Notes: a model not told the origin generated them from the sequence alone. A stretch of DNA of 44,802 bases from Azospirillum sp. TSH64 (GCF_003116035.1 NZ_LGQW01000015.1:3829956-3874757); one strand, 5' to 3'; numbered from the stretch's first letter, positions 22,027 through 31,162 are shown. Translations and numbers: made by a program.

Positions 22027-23175
22027 CTACCCCGCCACGCGGCGCTTGGCCGGCACGGCTGCGGCTGCGGCGGCCGGGTGCGGGCCGGCGATGCGGTCGA
22101 GCAGCAGGTCCAGGCCGCTGCGGCTGGTCTCGAAGGCGACGCGCGCACGGGTCAGCGTCTGTGCCGAGGCGGAGGCAAGCGCCTCGCGGTCGTCGGCCCA
22201 GGCCGACAGGATCGGGACGGCCGCCTTCACGAAGTCGGCGTTCTGCGGCACCAGCCCATCGGCCGGAATGTCGGAGCCGATGCAGCCGCGCTCATAGGCC
22301 AGCACCGGCACGCCGGCGGCCATCGCCTCGAACAGCACCAGCGGCTGCGCCTCGTTGCGGTAGCGGGTCGGGAAGACGAAGACGTCGATGTCGCGGTAGA
22401 AGGCCTCCTTGGCCTCGCCATGGACCGGGCCGTGATACTCCACCGACCCGTCGAAGGCCATCACCCCGGCGGCGATCATCGCATTGTCCTTCGGCTTCAG
22501 CCCCGGACCGGCCAGCACAAGCCTGGCGTCCACCCCTTCGAGCTGGAGGGCGCGCAGCAGGGCGAACAGCGTGTCCAGCCCCTTCTCGCTGCACAGGTTC
22601 GACAGATGGCCGATGCGCAGGGGACCGTCGCGCCGCGGACGCGGAATGGCGCCGGGAACCGAGAAGATGGCGTTCGACATGGTCATGCAGGTGCGCGCCG
22701 CCGGATAGATCGACTGGAAGCGCATCTGCATCGCCGGGCACAGCAGCACATGGGTGCAATCGGTGCCGGCGACGCGGGTCAGCAGCCGCATCCGCCAGGT
22801 CGGCTTGGAGATGGTGGCGAAGGAGTGATGATGCAGCACCCGCTCGTAACCGAACAGCCGGGCGGTCCCGGCGAGCGCCGCGGTGTAGAGCGCGCCCCAG
22901 CCGGAATCCACCGGCATGTAGAAACGGCGGTCGGGCTTCCGCAGCCCGGCGGCGAGCCGGCCCATGGTGCCGAACACCCGCGTCATCTTGCGCAGATGGT
23001 AGACGGCGCCGCCGCCGTTCCAGCCGGGCGACAGGTCGGCGACCTCCACGCGGCCGCGCCCCCGCATGCGGTCCTGCAGACGCTCCAGCACCAGGGCCGT
23101 CACCCGGCTCATCCCATCCACCGGCGGCGGCAGGCGCCCGGAGACGACCACATGGGTGCGCGCGTTCCGTTCCAT
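22027..23175 (-). CDS. GT4 family glycosyltransferase, last of the operon
   Basis: The 382-residue retaining GT-B enzyme shows the N-terminal loop RLPPPVDGMSRVT, the donor-domain start LRIGHLSNLCSEKGLDTL (about residues 215-232) and the E-x7-E nucleotide-sugar motif in NEAQPLVLFEAMAAGVPVLA (about 285-305). An Ala-rich C-terminal tail follows. It likely adds one sugar to the lipid-linked exopolysaccharide repeat unit on the cytoplasmic face. GGGAG precedes the ATG at 23175; the upstream gene's TGA is 2 nt before that start, so translation is coupled. Donor and acceptor are unknown. Confidence 0.85.
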   Translation of the reverse strand: MERNARTHVVVSGRLPPPVDGMSRVTALVLERLQDRMRGRGRVEVADLSPGWNGGGAVYHLRKMTRVFGTMGRLAAGLRKPDRRFYMPVDSGWGALYTAALAGTARLFGYERVLHHHSFATISKPTWRMRLLTRVAGTDCTHVLLCPAMQMRFQSIYPAARTCMTMSNAIFSVPGAIPRPRRDGPLRIGHLSNLCSEKGLDTLFALLRALQLEGVDARLVLAGPGLKPKDNAMIAAGVMAFDGSVEYHGPVHGEAKEAFYRDIDVFVFPTRYRNEAQPLVLFEAMAAGVPVLAYERGCIGSDIPADGLVPQNADFVKAAVPILSAWADDREALASASAQTLTRARVAFETSRSGLDLLLDRIAGPHPAAAAAAVPAKRRVAG

Positions 23176-23177
23176 CG

Positions 23178-24419
23178 TCAACTCCCGGTCAGTGCCGCTC
23201 CGGTCGACCGGCCATGCTGGCCACCCTCCGGGTCGGCGGAATAGTCGGACACATAGTCCGTGTCCGCGCTGCGCTCCGCCTTCGGGCCGCCCAGCGCCAC
23301 CACGGCCTTCTCCACCGACAGGGCGAAGAAGCTGGCGTCGGCCAACGCCTGGAAGGGCCGCCCGTTCAGGCTCAGGCGGCGCCACTCGTCCTCGTCGGCC
23401 GCGACCGACAGCATGTAGCGCGCCAGCCCCTCGGGGTTGTCCGGCTCCACGATGTGGCCGTTCAACCCGCTGCGGATCAGCACGTCGCGCGCCCCGCACT
23501 GGTCGGACAGGATGGTCGGAACGCCCATGGCGAGGGCCTCGTTCACCACCAGACCGAACTGCTCCTCCAGCGACGGCAGAAGCAGGCAGAGCGTGGACCC
23601 CAGCGTCTCGGCGATCCCCTTCTCCTGAAGGAAGCCGCGGAAGACGATCGACCCGTCCAGCCCGCGCCGCGTGACCTCTGCCCGCAGCTCCGCCTCCAGC
23701 GGACCGGAGCCGCAAAGGTGGAGCGGCCGGGCGGCGGGACCGGCGAGCCGCCGGTAAATGTCATAGGCTTCGACCGCCCGGAACAAGTTCTTCTTCGGGA
23801 CGAAGCGCGCGATGATGGTGAAGTGGCGGTCGGCGAAGGGTACTCCCCCAGGGGCCGGTTCCATCCCGGACAGGCGGCGGATGCGGTCCAGCGACAGCGT
23901 GTCGTACCCGATGTAGAGCCGGTCCTTCGGGAGTCCCAGCAGACGGAAGTAATCCACCGTGCGGTGACTGCCGCCGATCCCCGCCTGATAGGGGGAGTAG
24001 AAGACGCTCTTGACCATTTCGCGCCACAGGATGCGCGGCTTGTCGTCGTATTTGGACGCGTTCATGTTGATGACCTTGCGGCCCATCAGCCGCATGGTCA
24101 GGGCGAGCGCGAAGACGTCCGGATCCTCGTAATGGCAGAGGAAGACATAGCGCGCGTCGGCGTTGCGGCATTCGCGCAGCAGGGCGCGGTAGACCGCCGC
24201 CTTCGACAGATCGGCCTTCGACTGGCCGGGGAACAGGGTGATCTTGCGGAAATTCTGCCCGGTCCCGGTCGAATCCCAGGCATAGGTGTGCGACTTCGAC
24301 CCGACCTCCAGCCCGATCACGTCATAGACGTGACCCAGCCGGCGGCCGACCGCTTCCAGCCGGTCCATGTGGTAGGGGCCGAACATCTCCCAACTGAAGA
24401 CCAGCGCGGGCTTCTTCAT
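23178..24419 (-). CDS. GT4 family glycosyltransferase
   Basis: The 413-residue GT-B enzyme contains FTIIARFVPKKNLFRAVEAY at the start of the donor domain (about residues 195-215), LHLCGSGPLEAELR, and the E-x7-E motif in EEQFGLVVNEALAMGVPTI (about 290-308). An acidic, Asp/Ser-rich tail of about 30 residues ends the protein. The start ATG overlaps the upstream glycosyltransferase stop (ATGA, 24416-24419), and GGGAGAGG precedes it, so the two are coupled. It is assigned to exopolysaccharide repeat-unit assembly by position; sugar specificity is not known. Confidence 0.85.
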   Translation of the reverse strand: MKKPALVFSWEMFGPYHMDRLEAVGRRLGHVYDVIGLEVGSKSHTYAWDSTGTGQNFRKITLFPGQSKADLSKAAVYRALLRECRNADARYVFLCHYEDPDVFALALTMRLMGRKVINMNASKYDDKPRILWREMVKSVFYSPYQAGIGGSHRTVDYFRLLGLPKDRLYIGYDTLSLDRIRRLSGMEPAPGGVPFADRHFTIIARFVPKKNLFRAVEAYDIYRRLAGPAARPLHLCGSGPLEAELRAEVTRRGLDGSIVFRGFLQEKGIAETLGSTLCLLLPSLEEQFGLVVNEALAMGVPTILSDQCGARDVLIRSGLNGHIVEPDNPEGLARYMLSVAADEDEWRRLSLNGRPFQALADASFFALSVEKAVVALGGPKAERSADTDYVSDYSADPEGGQHGRSTGAALTGS

Positions 24420-25711
24420 GCTGCCTCTCCCAACAGAAGGCGGGCGTAGCGGTCGAGCGCCACGGCGCGCGTGGCGTTCGCCTCCACCCAGGCGCGGCCG
24501 CGGCGGCCCATGGCGGTGGCGCGGGCGGGGTCCGACAGCAGGGCGGCCACCGCCTCGGCCATCGCGCGCGGCTCCTCCGGCGGGGTGCACAGGAAGGCGC
24601 CGACCTGGGCCTCCAGCGTGGCGAGCGCCGATCCCGGCAGGCAGGTGCTGACGAAGGGCCGCCCGGCGGCGAGGATGGTCACCGCCTTGCCGGGCATGGC
24701 GAAGGCCGCACCCTCGGGCCGTTGCGGCACCAGATGGACGTCGCCCTCCGCCATCGCCTCGTTCAGCTGGTCCTTCGGCGCCAGCGGCTGGAAGATCACG
24801 TTGCCGAGCCCCATGGCGCGGGCGCGGCCCTTCAGCTCCTCCTCCAGCCCGCCCTGGCCGCGCATCTTGATGCGGGCCTGCGGCATCAGCTCGGCCAGAT
24901 GGCCCGCCATGTCCAGCACCTGCTCCAGCCCCTGCTTGCGGGCGAAGGCGCCGCTGTAGAGCGCCGTCGGCGGCTGGTCGGGGCGCGGCAGCGGGTGGAC
25001 CGCGTCGGCATCGACATGGGGCGGAATCACATGGATCGGCCGGGTGACGCCCAACTCCTCCAGAACGCCGCGCATCGGCTCCGACAGGACGACGATGGCG
25101 TCGGCGCGGTTCAGCGCCGCGCGCTCCATGGCGCGGATCGCCTTGACCGCCGCCTTGCCGCCCATGCCCAGCGCCCCGGCAAGGCCGGACTGGATGTCGT
25201 GGACGATGGCGACGTGGCGGCCGCCCGGCGCCTTGAAGCGGTTGGCGATGGCCACCGACAGGATCGACGGGCAGAGCGACAGCACGGCGGCGTGGCGTCC
25301 GACCCGGCCGCGGGCGCGGGCGGCGGCGAAGCCGGCATGCAGCACGCCCTCGTGGATCAGTCGGGCCTTCATGCCGCCGCCGGCCGGCGGGATGGTGTGC
25401 AGGCGCTCGATCAGCACCCCGTCCACCGTCCTGCTGTCCTGCGCCCCGTCGGCGTAGCCGTCATAGACCTTGTTGCCGGGATAGTTGGGACGCGCGGTCA
25501 GCACCGTTGTCTCGGCCCCGGCCGCCGCGAAGGCGGTGGCGAGGTCGGTCATCATCGGCGCGCTGCCGGCCGGTTCCGGCCAATAGCTCTGCGCCACGAG
25601 CAGCAGTTCTTCCGGCACGGGCACCTCCGTCAGGGAAGGCGTGCCCGCTGAAGCCTTGGAAGCCGGCCGGTCGAAGACCGGCGGCCGCAGATGGATGGAA
25701 TCGTCCGGCAT
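24416..25711 (-). CDS. WcaI-like GT4 glycosyltransferase
   Basis: The 431-residue product has an acceptor domain that opens with LLLVAQSYWPEPAGSAPMM, the WcaI-type start, and contains YPGNKVYDGYADG. The donor domain begins ALYSGAFARKQGLEQVLDMA (about 255) and contains AMPGKAVTILAAGRPFV in place of the usual E-x7-E, as WcaI relatives do. Those are often colanic-acid fucosyltransferases. This fits the GDP-L-fucose synthase gene directly upstream (6-bp gap), though fucose transfer is inference. GGAG about 10 nt upstream of the ATG overlaps the end of that gene. Confidence 0.85.
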   Translation of the reverse strand: MPDDSIHLRPPVFDRPASKASAGTPSLTEVPVPEELLLVAQSYWPEPAGSAPMMTDLATAFAAAGAETTVLTARPNYPGNKVYDGYADGAQDSRTVDGVLIERLHTIPPAGGGMKARLIHEGVLHAGFAAARARGRVGRHAAVLSLCPSILSVAIANRFKAPGGRHVAIVHDIQSGLAGALGMGGKAAVKAIRAMERAALNRADAIVVLSEPMRGVLEELGVTRPIHVIPPHVDADAVHPLPRPDQPPTALYSGAFARKQGLEQVLDMAGHLAELMPQARIKMRGQGGLEEELKGRARAMGLGNVIFQPLAPKDQLNEAMAEGDVHLVPQRPEGAAFAMPGKAVTILAAGRPFVSTCLPGSALATLEAQVGAFLCTPPEEPRAMAEAVAALLSDPARATAMGRRGRAWVEANATRAVALDRYARLLLGEAA

Positions 25712-25717
25712 CGGGCT

Positions 25718-26683
25718 TTACTCCGCTGCCTGCTTGGGGGCTTGGCGACGGTCCGGAGCGGCATTCTCCAGGAACCAGCCGTAGGTGCGGCGCAGCCCCT
25801 CCTCCAGCGACACCTTCGGGCGCCAGCCGGTGGCGAACAGGCGCGACACGTCCATCAGCTTGCGCGGGTGGCCGTCGGGCTTGCTCAGGTCGTGGGTCAG
25901 CGCGCCGGTGTAGCCGACGGTGTCACGGATCGACGCGGCAAGCTCGGCGATGGCGATGTCCTCACCGGGGCCGACATTGATGATCTCCCCGCTGTCGTAA
26001 TGGTCCATCAGATGGATGCAGGCATCCGCCATGTCGTCGACATAGAGGAACTCGCGCCGCGGCGTGCCGGTGCCCCACAGGGTGACCGTCGGGTCGCCCG
26101 CCACCTTGGCGTCGTGGAAGCGCCGGATCATGCCCGGCAGCGCATGCGAGGTCTCGGGCTCGAAATGGTCGCCGGGGCCGTACAGGTTGGACGGCATCGC
26201 GCAGATGGCGTTGAAGCCGTACTGGCGCCGGTAGGCCTGGCACATGGTGATGCCGGCGATCTTGGCGACGGCGTAGGGCTTGTTGCTCGGCTCCATCTCG
26301 CCGGTCAGCAGCGCCTCTTCCTTGATCGGCTGCTCGGCATGCTTGGGATAGAGGCAGGAAGACCCGAGGAACAGCAGCTTTTTCACGCCGGCGCGCCAGG
26401 CGGCGTCGATGACGTTATTCTGGATCAGCAGGTTGTCGCGGATGAAGTCGCCGCCGAAGCGGTCGTTGGCAAGGATGCCGCCCACCTTCGCCGCGGCCAG
26501 GATCACCTGTTCGATGCCCTCGCGGTCGAAGAAGGCGCGCACCGCCGCCTGATCGGTCAGGTCGAGCTGCGAGCGGTCGCGGATCACGAGGTCGGTGTGT
26601 CCGGCTTCGGTCAGCCGCCGCAGAATGGCGGATCCGACGAGTCCCCGGTGCCCGGCGACGAAGATGCGGCTGTTGCGGTCCAT
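25718..26683 (-). CDS. fcl: GDP-L-fucose synthase
   Basis: The 321-residue extended SDR acts as epimerase/reductase, turning GDP-4-keto-6-deoxy-mannose into GDP-L-fucose. Motifs are the NADP-binding GHRGLVGSAI (about residues 10-19), FLGSSCLYP (catalytic Ser and Cys region), and YAVAKIAG with the YxxxK pair (about 138-145). Later blocks are NLYGPGDHFEPETSH and WGTGTPRREFLYVDDMA. AAGGAGA precedes the ATG at 26683; the upstream in-frame extension is intergenic repeat sequence. The partner GDP-mannose 4,6-dehydratase is not in the window. It is in the glycosyltransferase operon. Confidence 0.93.
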   Translation of the reverse strand: MDRNSRIFVAGHRGLVGSAILRRLTEAGHTDLVIRDRSQLDLTDQAAVRAFFDREGIEQVILAAAKVGGILANDRFGGDFIRDNLLIQNNVIDAAWRAGVKKLLFLGSSCLYPKHAEQPIKEEALLTGEMEPSNKPYAVAKIAGITMCQAYRRQYGFNAICAMPSNLYGPGDHFEPETSHALPGMIRRFHDAKVAGDPTVTLWGTGTPRREFLYVDDMADACIHLMDHYDSGEIINVGPGEDIAIAELAASIRDTVGYTGALTHDLSKPDGHPRKLMDVSRLFATGWRPKVSLEEGLRRTYGWFLENAAPDRRQAPKQAAE

Positions 26684-26729
26684 GCGGGCCGTCTCCTTAA
26701 GATCTTGTGCGAACGAATGCCTCATCGGC

Positions 26730-26803
26730 CGTCCTCCCCGCGAAGGTGGAACTCCGCGTTCGCAGGGACGACGGGTGGGAGCGCGACCGCCGGTCACGCT
26801 CCC
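26730..26803. repeat. Two intergenic hairpins, the first REP-like
   Basis: CGTCCTCCCCGCGAA (26730-26744) and TTCGCAGGGACGACG (26759-26773) form a 15-bp imperfect inverted repeat (two mismatches), typical of dispersed elements in high-GC proteobacteria. Next to it, 26777-26803 folds as GGGAGCG/CGCTCCC with an inner GACCG/CGGTC. Both lie between the epimerase stop and fcl start and may stabilise or end the upstream mRNA. Confidence 0.6.
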
Positions 26804-26813
26804 CGATGACGCC

Positions 26814-27809
26814 CTACTCCGCCGCCTGCCCCATGCGCCCCAGGTCCGCACGCGCCCGCTCGGCATACCACTCGACCACGCCGGGCAGGCCGGCGGAGAG
26901 CGGGATGCGCGGGGTGAAGCCCAGCGCGGTCAGCTTGGCGATGTCGGGGCTGCGGCGGTCGGTGCCGCCGGGGGCGGCCGGACCGGGCATCACCTGGGCC
27001 TCGCGGCCGAGGCAGGCGACCGTCTGGCGGGCGAGGTCGGCGATGGTGACCTCCTCCGGGTTGCCGACATGGTAGATGCCGAGATGCTCGCCCTTGTCGA
27101 CCACCGTCACGATGCCGTCGATGGCGTCGTCGATGTGGACGAAGGCGCGGGTCTGGCGGCCGTCGCCCTGGATCTTGAAGGGCACCGTGCCGTTCGGATG
27201 GCCGGCGATGGCCTCCACCGCGCGGCGGGAAAATTCCGGCACCACATGCTCCCAGCCCATGTCGGCGCCGTAGACGTTGTGCGGACGGAAGATCGCCACG
27301 CGGTCGAAGCCGCTGCGGCCCCAGTTGACGGCCAGCAGCTCCGAGATCAGCTTGGAGCCGCCGTAGCTGTAGCGGGCGTTCAGCACGTCCGGCACCACCA
27401 GCGGCACGTCCTCCGGCGTCGGCACCATCGGCGGGGTCTGGTAGGCCTCCGAGGAGGAGGCGACGACCAGATCGCCCACGCCGTCGGCGCGGCAGGCGTC
27501 GAGCACGTTCAGCATGCCGCGCACGCCGACATCCAGCACCACTTCGGGCTTCTCGTAGAAATGCTTGGTCCCGTTGACGGCGGCCAGATGCAGCACGCCG
27601 TCGACACCCCGCACCGCACCGCGCACGGCGTCGGCGTCGCGGATGTCGCCCTGGACGAACTCCACGTCGTCGAGCACGCCGGCCAGCCGTCCGGTATGCC
27701 CGCGCGAATTGTCGTCCAGAACGCGGACGCGGTGGCCATCACGGACCAGACGGTGGACCAGGGCGGCGCCGATGAAGCCGCTGCCGCCGGTGACGAGATA
27801 GTGTTTCAT
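26814..27809 (-). CDS. NAD-dependent nucleotide-sugar epimerase/dehydratase
   Basis: The 331-residue extended SDR shows TGGSGFIGAALVHRL at the N terminus (NAD site), the ASSSEAYQTPP block with catalytic Ser, YSYGGSK with the YxxxK pair (about residue 148), and FRPHNVYGADMGWEHV. It is similar in type to UDP-glucose or UDP-glucuronate 4-epimerases, but the substrate is uncertain. The ATG at 27809 is preceded by AAGGAA 10 nt upstream; a TTG at 27818 is possible. It lies 48 bp after the dehydrogenase gene, so a UDP-hexuronate product could pass directly from one to the other. Confidence 0.85.
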   Translation of the reverse strand: MKHYLVTGGSGFIGAALVHRLVRDGHRVRVLDDNSRGHTGRLAGVLDDVEFVQGDIRDADAVRGAVRGVDGVLHLAAVNGTKHFYEKPEVVLDVGVRGMLNVLDACRADGVGDLVVASSSEAYQTPPMVPTPEDVPLVVPDVLNARYSYGGSKLISELLAVNWGRSGFDRVAIFRPHNVYGADMGWEHVVPEFSRRAVEAIAGHPNGTVPFKIQGDGRQTRAFVHIDDAIDGIVTVVDKGEHLGIYHVGNPEEVTIADLARQTVACLGREAQVMPGPAAPGGTDRRSPDIAKLTALGFTPRIPLSAGLPGVVEWYAERARADLGRMGQAAE

Positions 27810-27857
27810 GTCAGTCAAATTCCTTCTGCGGCCAGCCCGTGGCAGGCCCGGATAGCG

Positions 27858-29213
27858 TCAGGCCACATGTGCGTAGCGGGCGGCGCCATGGCTGCCGAGA
27901 GCCACGTAGGCGGTGCCGTCCGGCAGGTCGACATCGCGGCTGTTGAAGTTGTTCCAGAAATCGTAGATCACGCCCGGACGGTCCATCCGATGCGCCAGAT
28001 CCGGCAGCGGCATGGAGGTGAAGACCGGGTGGTTGTTGAGGATCACCGCCAGATTGGCGCCGGACACCGCCTCGGCCATGTTGGCCGCCGGCTCCAGCCC
28101 GAAGGAGCGGATGTCGTCGGGGCGCACCACGGCGTCGAAGCCGCGCAGGCGGGCGGTCGGGAAGCGCTGGCGCAGCTCCTCCAGCACCGGCTTGGCCATC
28201 GTGCCGCGCAGATCGTCGGTCGCCGGACGGCCCTTGAAGGCGAGGCCCATCAGGCTGATGGTCGGCACCTCCGGGAAGCCCTGCATCGAGTTGGCGAGCT
28301 TGCCGAGGAAGTCGGCGACCTCGACCGGCTGGCTTTCGTTGACCAGACGGCCGGCGGCGGTGATCGCCATCTCCACGCCGACCTCGCGCGCCGCCTCGAT
28401 CAGGATATGGGGATCCTTCTCCAGGCAGGGACCGCCGACCGGGCCGGGCAGCGGCAGGTTGGTGCGCGGATAGCCCAGCTTGCCGGCGCGCGCCACCTCG
28501 ACCGCCGAGATCTCCATGGCGTTGCACAGCTTGGCGATCTCGTTGGAGAAGGCGAAGGTGACGTCGCGGTAGGTGTTGTCGACCAGCTTGATCAGCTCCG
28601 CCGTCTCCAGGGTGGAGACCTTGACGGTGGTCGGCGTCAGGAAGCCGAAGATCTGCGCCGCACGGGTGGCGACGTCCAGGCTCTCCGCCCCGATGATCTG
28701 CGGCAGCTGGTTCAGCTCCAGCAGCGCCTGGCCCTCCAGGGTGCGCTCCGGGCAGAAGGCGATGTCGAACTTCTTGCCGGTGGCACGCAGGATCGGCGCC
28801 ACGACGTTGCGGGTGGTGCCCAGCTTCACGGTGGAGCGCAGGATGACCAGGTCGCCGTCATGCAGGCTGCCGGCGACCTGACGGGTCGCCGCCTCGATCA
28901 TGTCGGTGCGGACCCGGCCGTCCTTGCTGAGCGGCGTGCCGACCGTGATGATGAAGACGCTGGCCTTGCTGCAATCCTCCTGGCTGCGGCTGAAGGTCAG
29001 CCGGCCGCGTGCGATGACGTGGCGCAGCTTCTCCGTCAGGCCCGGCTCATGGAAGTGCGGGTTGCCCTGGCCGAGCTTGTCGAGCACGTCCTGCCGCACC
29101 TCGACCCCGTGCACCTGGAAGCCGGCGTCCGCCATCGCGACCGCCAGCGTCAGGCCGACATAGCCGAGCCCGAGGACGCAGACGTTACGATCGGAAAAAG
29201 TCTTGGGAAGCAT
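27858..29213 (-). CDS. UDP-glucose/GDP-mannose dehydrogenase family enzyme
   Basis: The 451-residue nucleotide-sugar 6-dehydrogenase oxidises C6 to a uronate with NAD. N-terminal VCVLGLGYVGL (about 11-21) binds NAD. FIITVGTPL and the lysine-containing LIKLVDNTYRDVTFAFSNE follow. The catalytic Cys is in LPGPVGGPCLEKDPHIL (about residue 265), and the C-terminal nucleotide domain begins ISLMGLAFKGRPATDDLRG. The pattern is nearer to UDP-ManNAc/UDP-GlcNAc-type (WecC/WbpA) dehydrogenases than to short Ugd, but I do not fix the substrate. AGGAG precedes the ATG at 29213. It is the first gene of the downstream polysaccharide operon. Confidence 0.88.
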   Translation of the reverse strand: MLPKTFSDRNVCVLGLGYVGLTLAVAMADAGFQVHGVEVRQDVLDKLGQGNPHFHEPGLTEKLRHVIARGRLTFSRSQEDCSKASVFIITVGTPLSKDGRVRTDMIEAATRQVAGSLHDGDLVILRSTVKLGTTRNVVAPILRATGKKFDIAFCPERTLEGQALLELNQLPQIIGAESLDVATRAAQIFGFLTPTTVKVSTLETAELIKLVDNTYRDVTFAFSNEIAKLCNAMEISAVEVARAGKLGYPRTNLPLPGPVGGPCLEKDPHILIEAAREVGVEMAITAAGRLVNESQPVEVADFLGKLANSMQGFPEVPTISLMGLAFKGRPATDDLRGTMAKPVLEELRQRFPTARLRGFDAVVRPDDIRSFGLEPAANMAEAVSGANLAVILNNHPVFTSMPLPDLAHRMDRPGVIYDFWNNFNSRDVDLPDGTAYVALGSHGAARYAHVA

Positions 29214-29620
29214 CGTCGCTCCTGCCGTTTGCTGAGGCCCCGCCACCGGCGGCGGGTTGCCGAGAGTTTGGAGACGCCCCGCGTGCCATGCCCTGTTGCC
29301 AAGCATGCAGACGGAGAAACCTCGAAATTCGAAATTGTTTTCTTGTTGTGACTTCGCCGTGACGATGAAGTACCTCGTTACCGGCGTTGTGCAGCGCGAA
29401 GTGTTTCAGAAATCACCGTCCGATGAAAAGACCATGATTGCAGATCTCCGCCGTATTAATGGTACTAACCCCCGTCGCGGCCAAATGAATGCTTGGAGGC
29501 ACCAACAGAGACGTTCGAAAGTGGTGCAATAGGCGCATTCCGTTCCTGCTGCCGGTATCCTTCGACCCGGCCTTGCAGAATTGAGGGTTGAACCATCCAT
29601 CCAGCCACGGCCCGCCCCTC
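29214..29620. other. Low-GC gap upstream of the nucleotide-sugar operon
   Basis: 407 bp between the flippase stop and the dehydrogenase start, both minus-strand. Within 29300-29480 the base composition is clearly more A/T-rich than the genes. A CGAAATT tandem pair lies near 29323-29336 and the TTAAT-GGTACTAAC motif at 29456-29469. It very likely carries the promoter and regulatory sites for the six-gene operon. A plus-strand frame (29257-29532) crosses it but lacks a ribosome site and any family likeness. Confidence 0.55.
29456..29469 (-). promoter_or_regulatory. TTAAT-GGTACTAAC motif, second copy
   Basis: TTAAT (29456-29460) directly followed by GGTACTAAC (29461-29469), about 245 bp upstream of the dehydrogenase start. 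The same nonamer with TTAAT 2 bp further away is found upstream of the large beta-helix gene (18665-18680). Confidence 0.45.
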
Positions 29621-29631
29621 TCAGGCCGTGG
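29605..29631 (-). terminator. Hairpin at the flippase stop codon
   Basis: CCACGGCC (29605-29612) and GGCCGTGG (29624-29631) are perfect 8-bp arms; the flippase TGA (29623-29621) lies in the loop. There is no T tract. It may act as an mRNA 3' stabiliser or weak terminator. Confidence 0.35.
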
Positions 29632-31084
29632 CGCTGGTCAGCCGCCGCAACCGTTTCAGGTGGACCAGTCCGGTCAGCACGGCCATCGCCGCATAGACCG
29701 CGACCATCGCCACGCTGCCGGCGACGAAATGCACCAGCGCCGGCATCCGGTCGAACAGCGGGGCGGCGAAACTGTCGAGCGCGAGCGCCGCGGCGATGGA
29801 CGCACCGGCGCACAGGAGAGCCCGCGCGGCGATCCCGCCATACAGCTCCCCGACCGTCTGCCGGTGGATCCAGGCGATGGCGACGGTGGCGGCCAGTTCC
29901 GCGGTGAAGGTCGCCATCGCGGCGCCCTCGATGCCGTAGCGGGGGATCCACCAGATGTTCAGCAGGGCGTTCAGTGCACCGCCCGACAGCATCGCGACCA
30001 TGTAGCCGGTCTGCCGGTGCCAGACGAGCAGCGGGTTGCCCAGGATCATGTTGGCGTAGACCACCGCCGAGGCCAGCATCAGCAGGCGCAGCGCCAGCGT
30101 CGCCGGGGCGTAGGCATCGCCGAACAGCGTGCCGAGGATGGACGGCGCCAGGGCGAAGCCCCCGGCGATGACCAGCCCGCCGACCGCCAGCATGACGCCG
30201 GCATAGGCCCGCATCCGGTCGCGCATCGGCCCGAGCTCGCCATAGGCGGCGGCCAGCTGCGGCAGGAAGGCGTTCATCACGATGTTGCCGACCAGATTGG
30301 CCAGGGTCTGGATCTTCACCGCCGCGCTGTACCAGCCGACCTCCATATGCGGGGCCAGGAAGCCCAGCATCACGACGTCCAGATGGGTGAAGATCGCCCA
30401 GGCGAAGACGCCGACCGCCATCGGCGTCGCCGCCGTCAGGATCTCGCGCCACACCTTCAGGTCGACCCGCGGGCGCAGGTGGCCGAAGTCGCGGCGGAAG
30501 CGGCCGATCATCACCAGCGCGTTGACGGTGATGGAACCGCCGGTGATGGCGGCTGCGGTGATGGCGTCCTCAGGCCCACGCACCAGCAGGAAGACGAGAA
30601 GCATCGAGCCGATGGAGGTGCCGATCTCGCGCGTGGCGATCACACCCATCTTCTCGGTCGCCTGGTAAACAAAGTCGAGGACCAGAGCGTTCCCCAGCAA
30701 CTGCACCGCCTGCACCAGAAGAACCGCCTTCACCTCCATCGGTTTGTCCAGCGAGAGGACGAAGGCCGCATAGAGGACGCCGACCACCAGGGCCAGCACG
30801 GTGCGCAGGGTCAGCACATGTTCGGACAGTTCGGCCGCCCGCTCGCGGTGGTCGTCCTGCTCGCGGTTTCTCGCGATCTCACGGATGGCGTAGGTGGACA
30901 GGCCCATGTTCACGAACAGCGCCGCATAGGCCATCAGCGAGGTGCCGAAGCCCAGCACGCCGAAACTGTCCGGTCCCAGAACCCGCGCAGTCCAGGCCGC
31001 GGTGACCAGCCCGCTCGCCATTGTCGCCGCTTTCGCGGCGGCAAGGGCGCGGATGTTCCGGAAGATGCGGTGTCCAGCGGACAT
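29621..31084 (-). CDS. Wzx-type oligosaccharide flippase (MOP superfamily)
   Basis: The 487-residue integral membrane protein has about 12-14 hydrophobic segments. The typical N terminus is IRALAAAKAATMASGLVTAAWTARVLGPDSFG, with further blocks VFAWAIFTHLDVVMLGFLAPHMEVGWYSAA and FGDAYAPATLALRLLMLAS. It should flip the lipid-linked repeat unit across the inner membrane. GAAGAG lies about 9 nt before the ATG at 31084. It is separated from the upstream kinase gene by a strong intrinsic terminator, so it probably has its own promoter within 31085-31127 or depends on read-through. No Wzy polymerase is next to it. Confidence 0.88.
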   Translation of the reverse strand: MSAGHRIFRNIRALAAAKAATMASGLVTAAWTARVLGPDSFGVLGFGTSLMAYAALFVNMGLSTYAIREIARNREQDDHRERAAELSEHVLTLRTVLALVVGVLYAAFVLSLDKPMEVKAVLLVQAVQLLGNALVLDFVYQATEKMGVIATREIGTSIGSMLLVFLLVRGPEDAITAAAITGGSITVNALVMIGRFRRDFGHLRPRVDLKVWREILTAATPMAVGVFAWAIFTHLDVVMLGFLAPHMEVGWYSAAVKIQTLANLVGNIVMNAFLPQLAAAYGELGPMRDRMRAYAGVMLAVGGLVIAGGFALAPSILGTLFGDAYAPATLALRLLMLASAVVYANMILGNPLLVWHRQTGYMVAMLSGGALNALLNIWWIPRYGIEGAAMATFTAELAATVAIAWIHRQTVGELYGGIAARALLCAGASIAAALALDSFAAPLFDRMPALVHFVAGSVAMVAVYAAMAVLTGLVHLKRLRRLTSATA

Positions 31085-31127
31085 TCATGGGCTCTTCGGT
31101 GGTTGAAGACATCGTGACGGACTGCGC

Positions 31128-31162
31128 AAAAGATCCTCGGCCGGCTTTCGGCCGGCCGAGGA
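31128..31162 (-). terminator. Intrinsic terminator after the tyrosine autokinase gene
   Basis: TCCTCGGCCGGC (31134-31145) and GCCGGCCGAGGA (31151-31162) form a perfect 12-bp stem with a 5-nt loop. On the minus strand it is followed by TCTTTT (31133-31128). It starts 9 bp after the kinase stop codon. Confidence 0.88.

Noticed and set aside
26595..29351. 918-codon plus-strand frame over the fcl/epimerase/dehydrogenase genes
   Set aside because: Antisense to three enzymes with intact motifs; it even spans intergenic repeats.
29257..29532. 91-codon plus-strand frame in the low-GC gap
   Set aside because: No ribosome site at any ATG, no family likeness, and the region carries regulatory-type repeats for the minus-strand operon.
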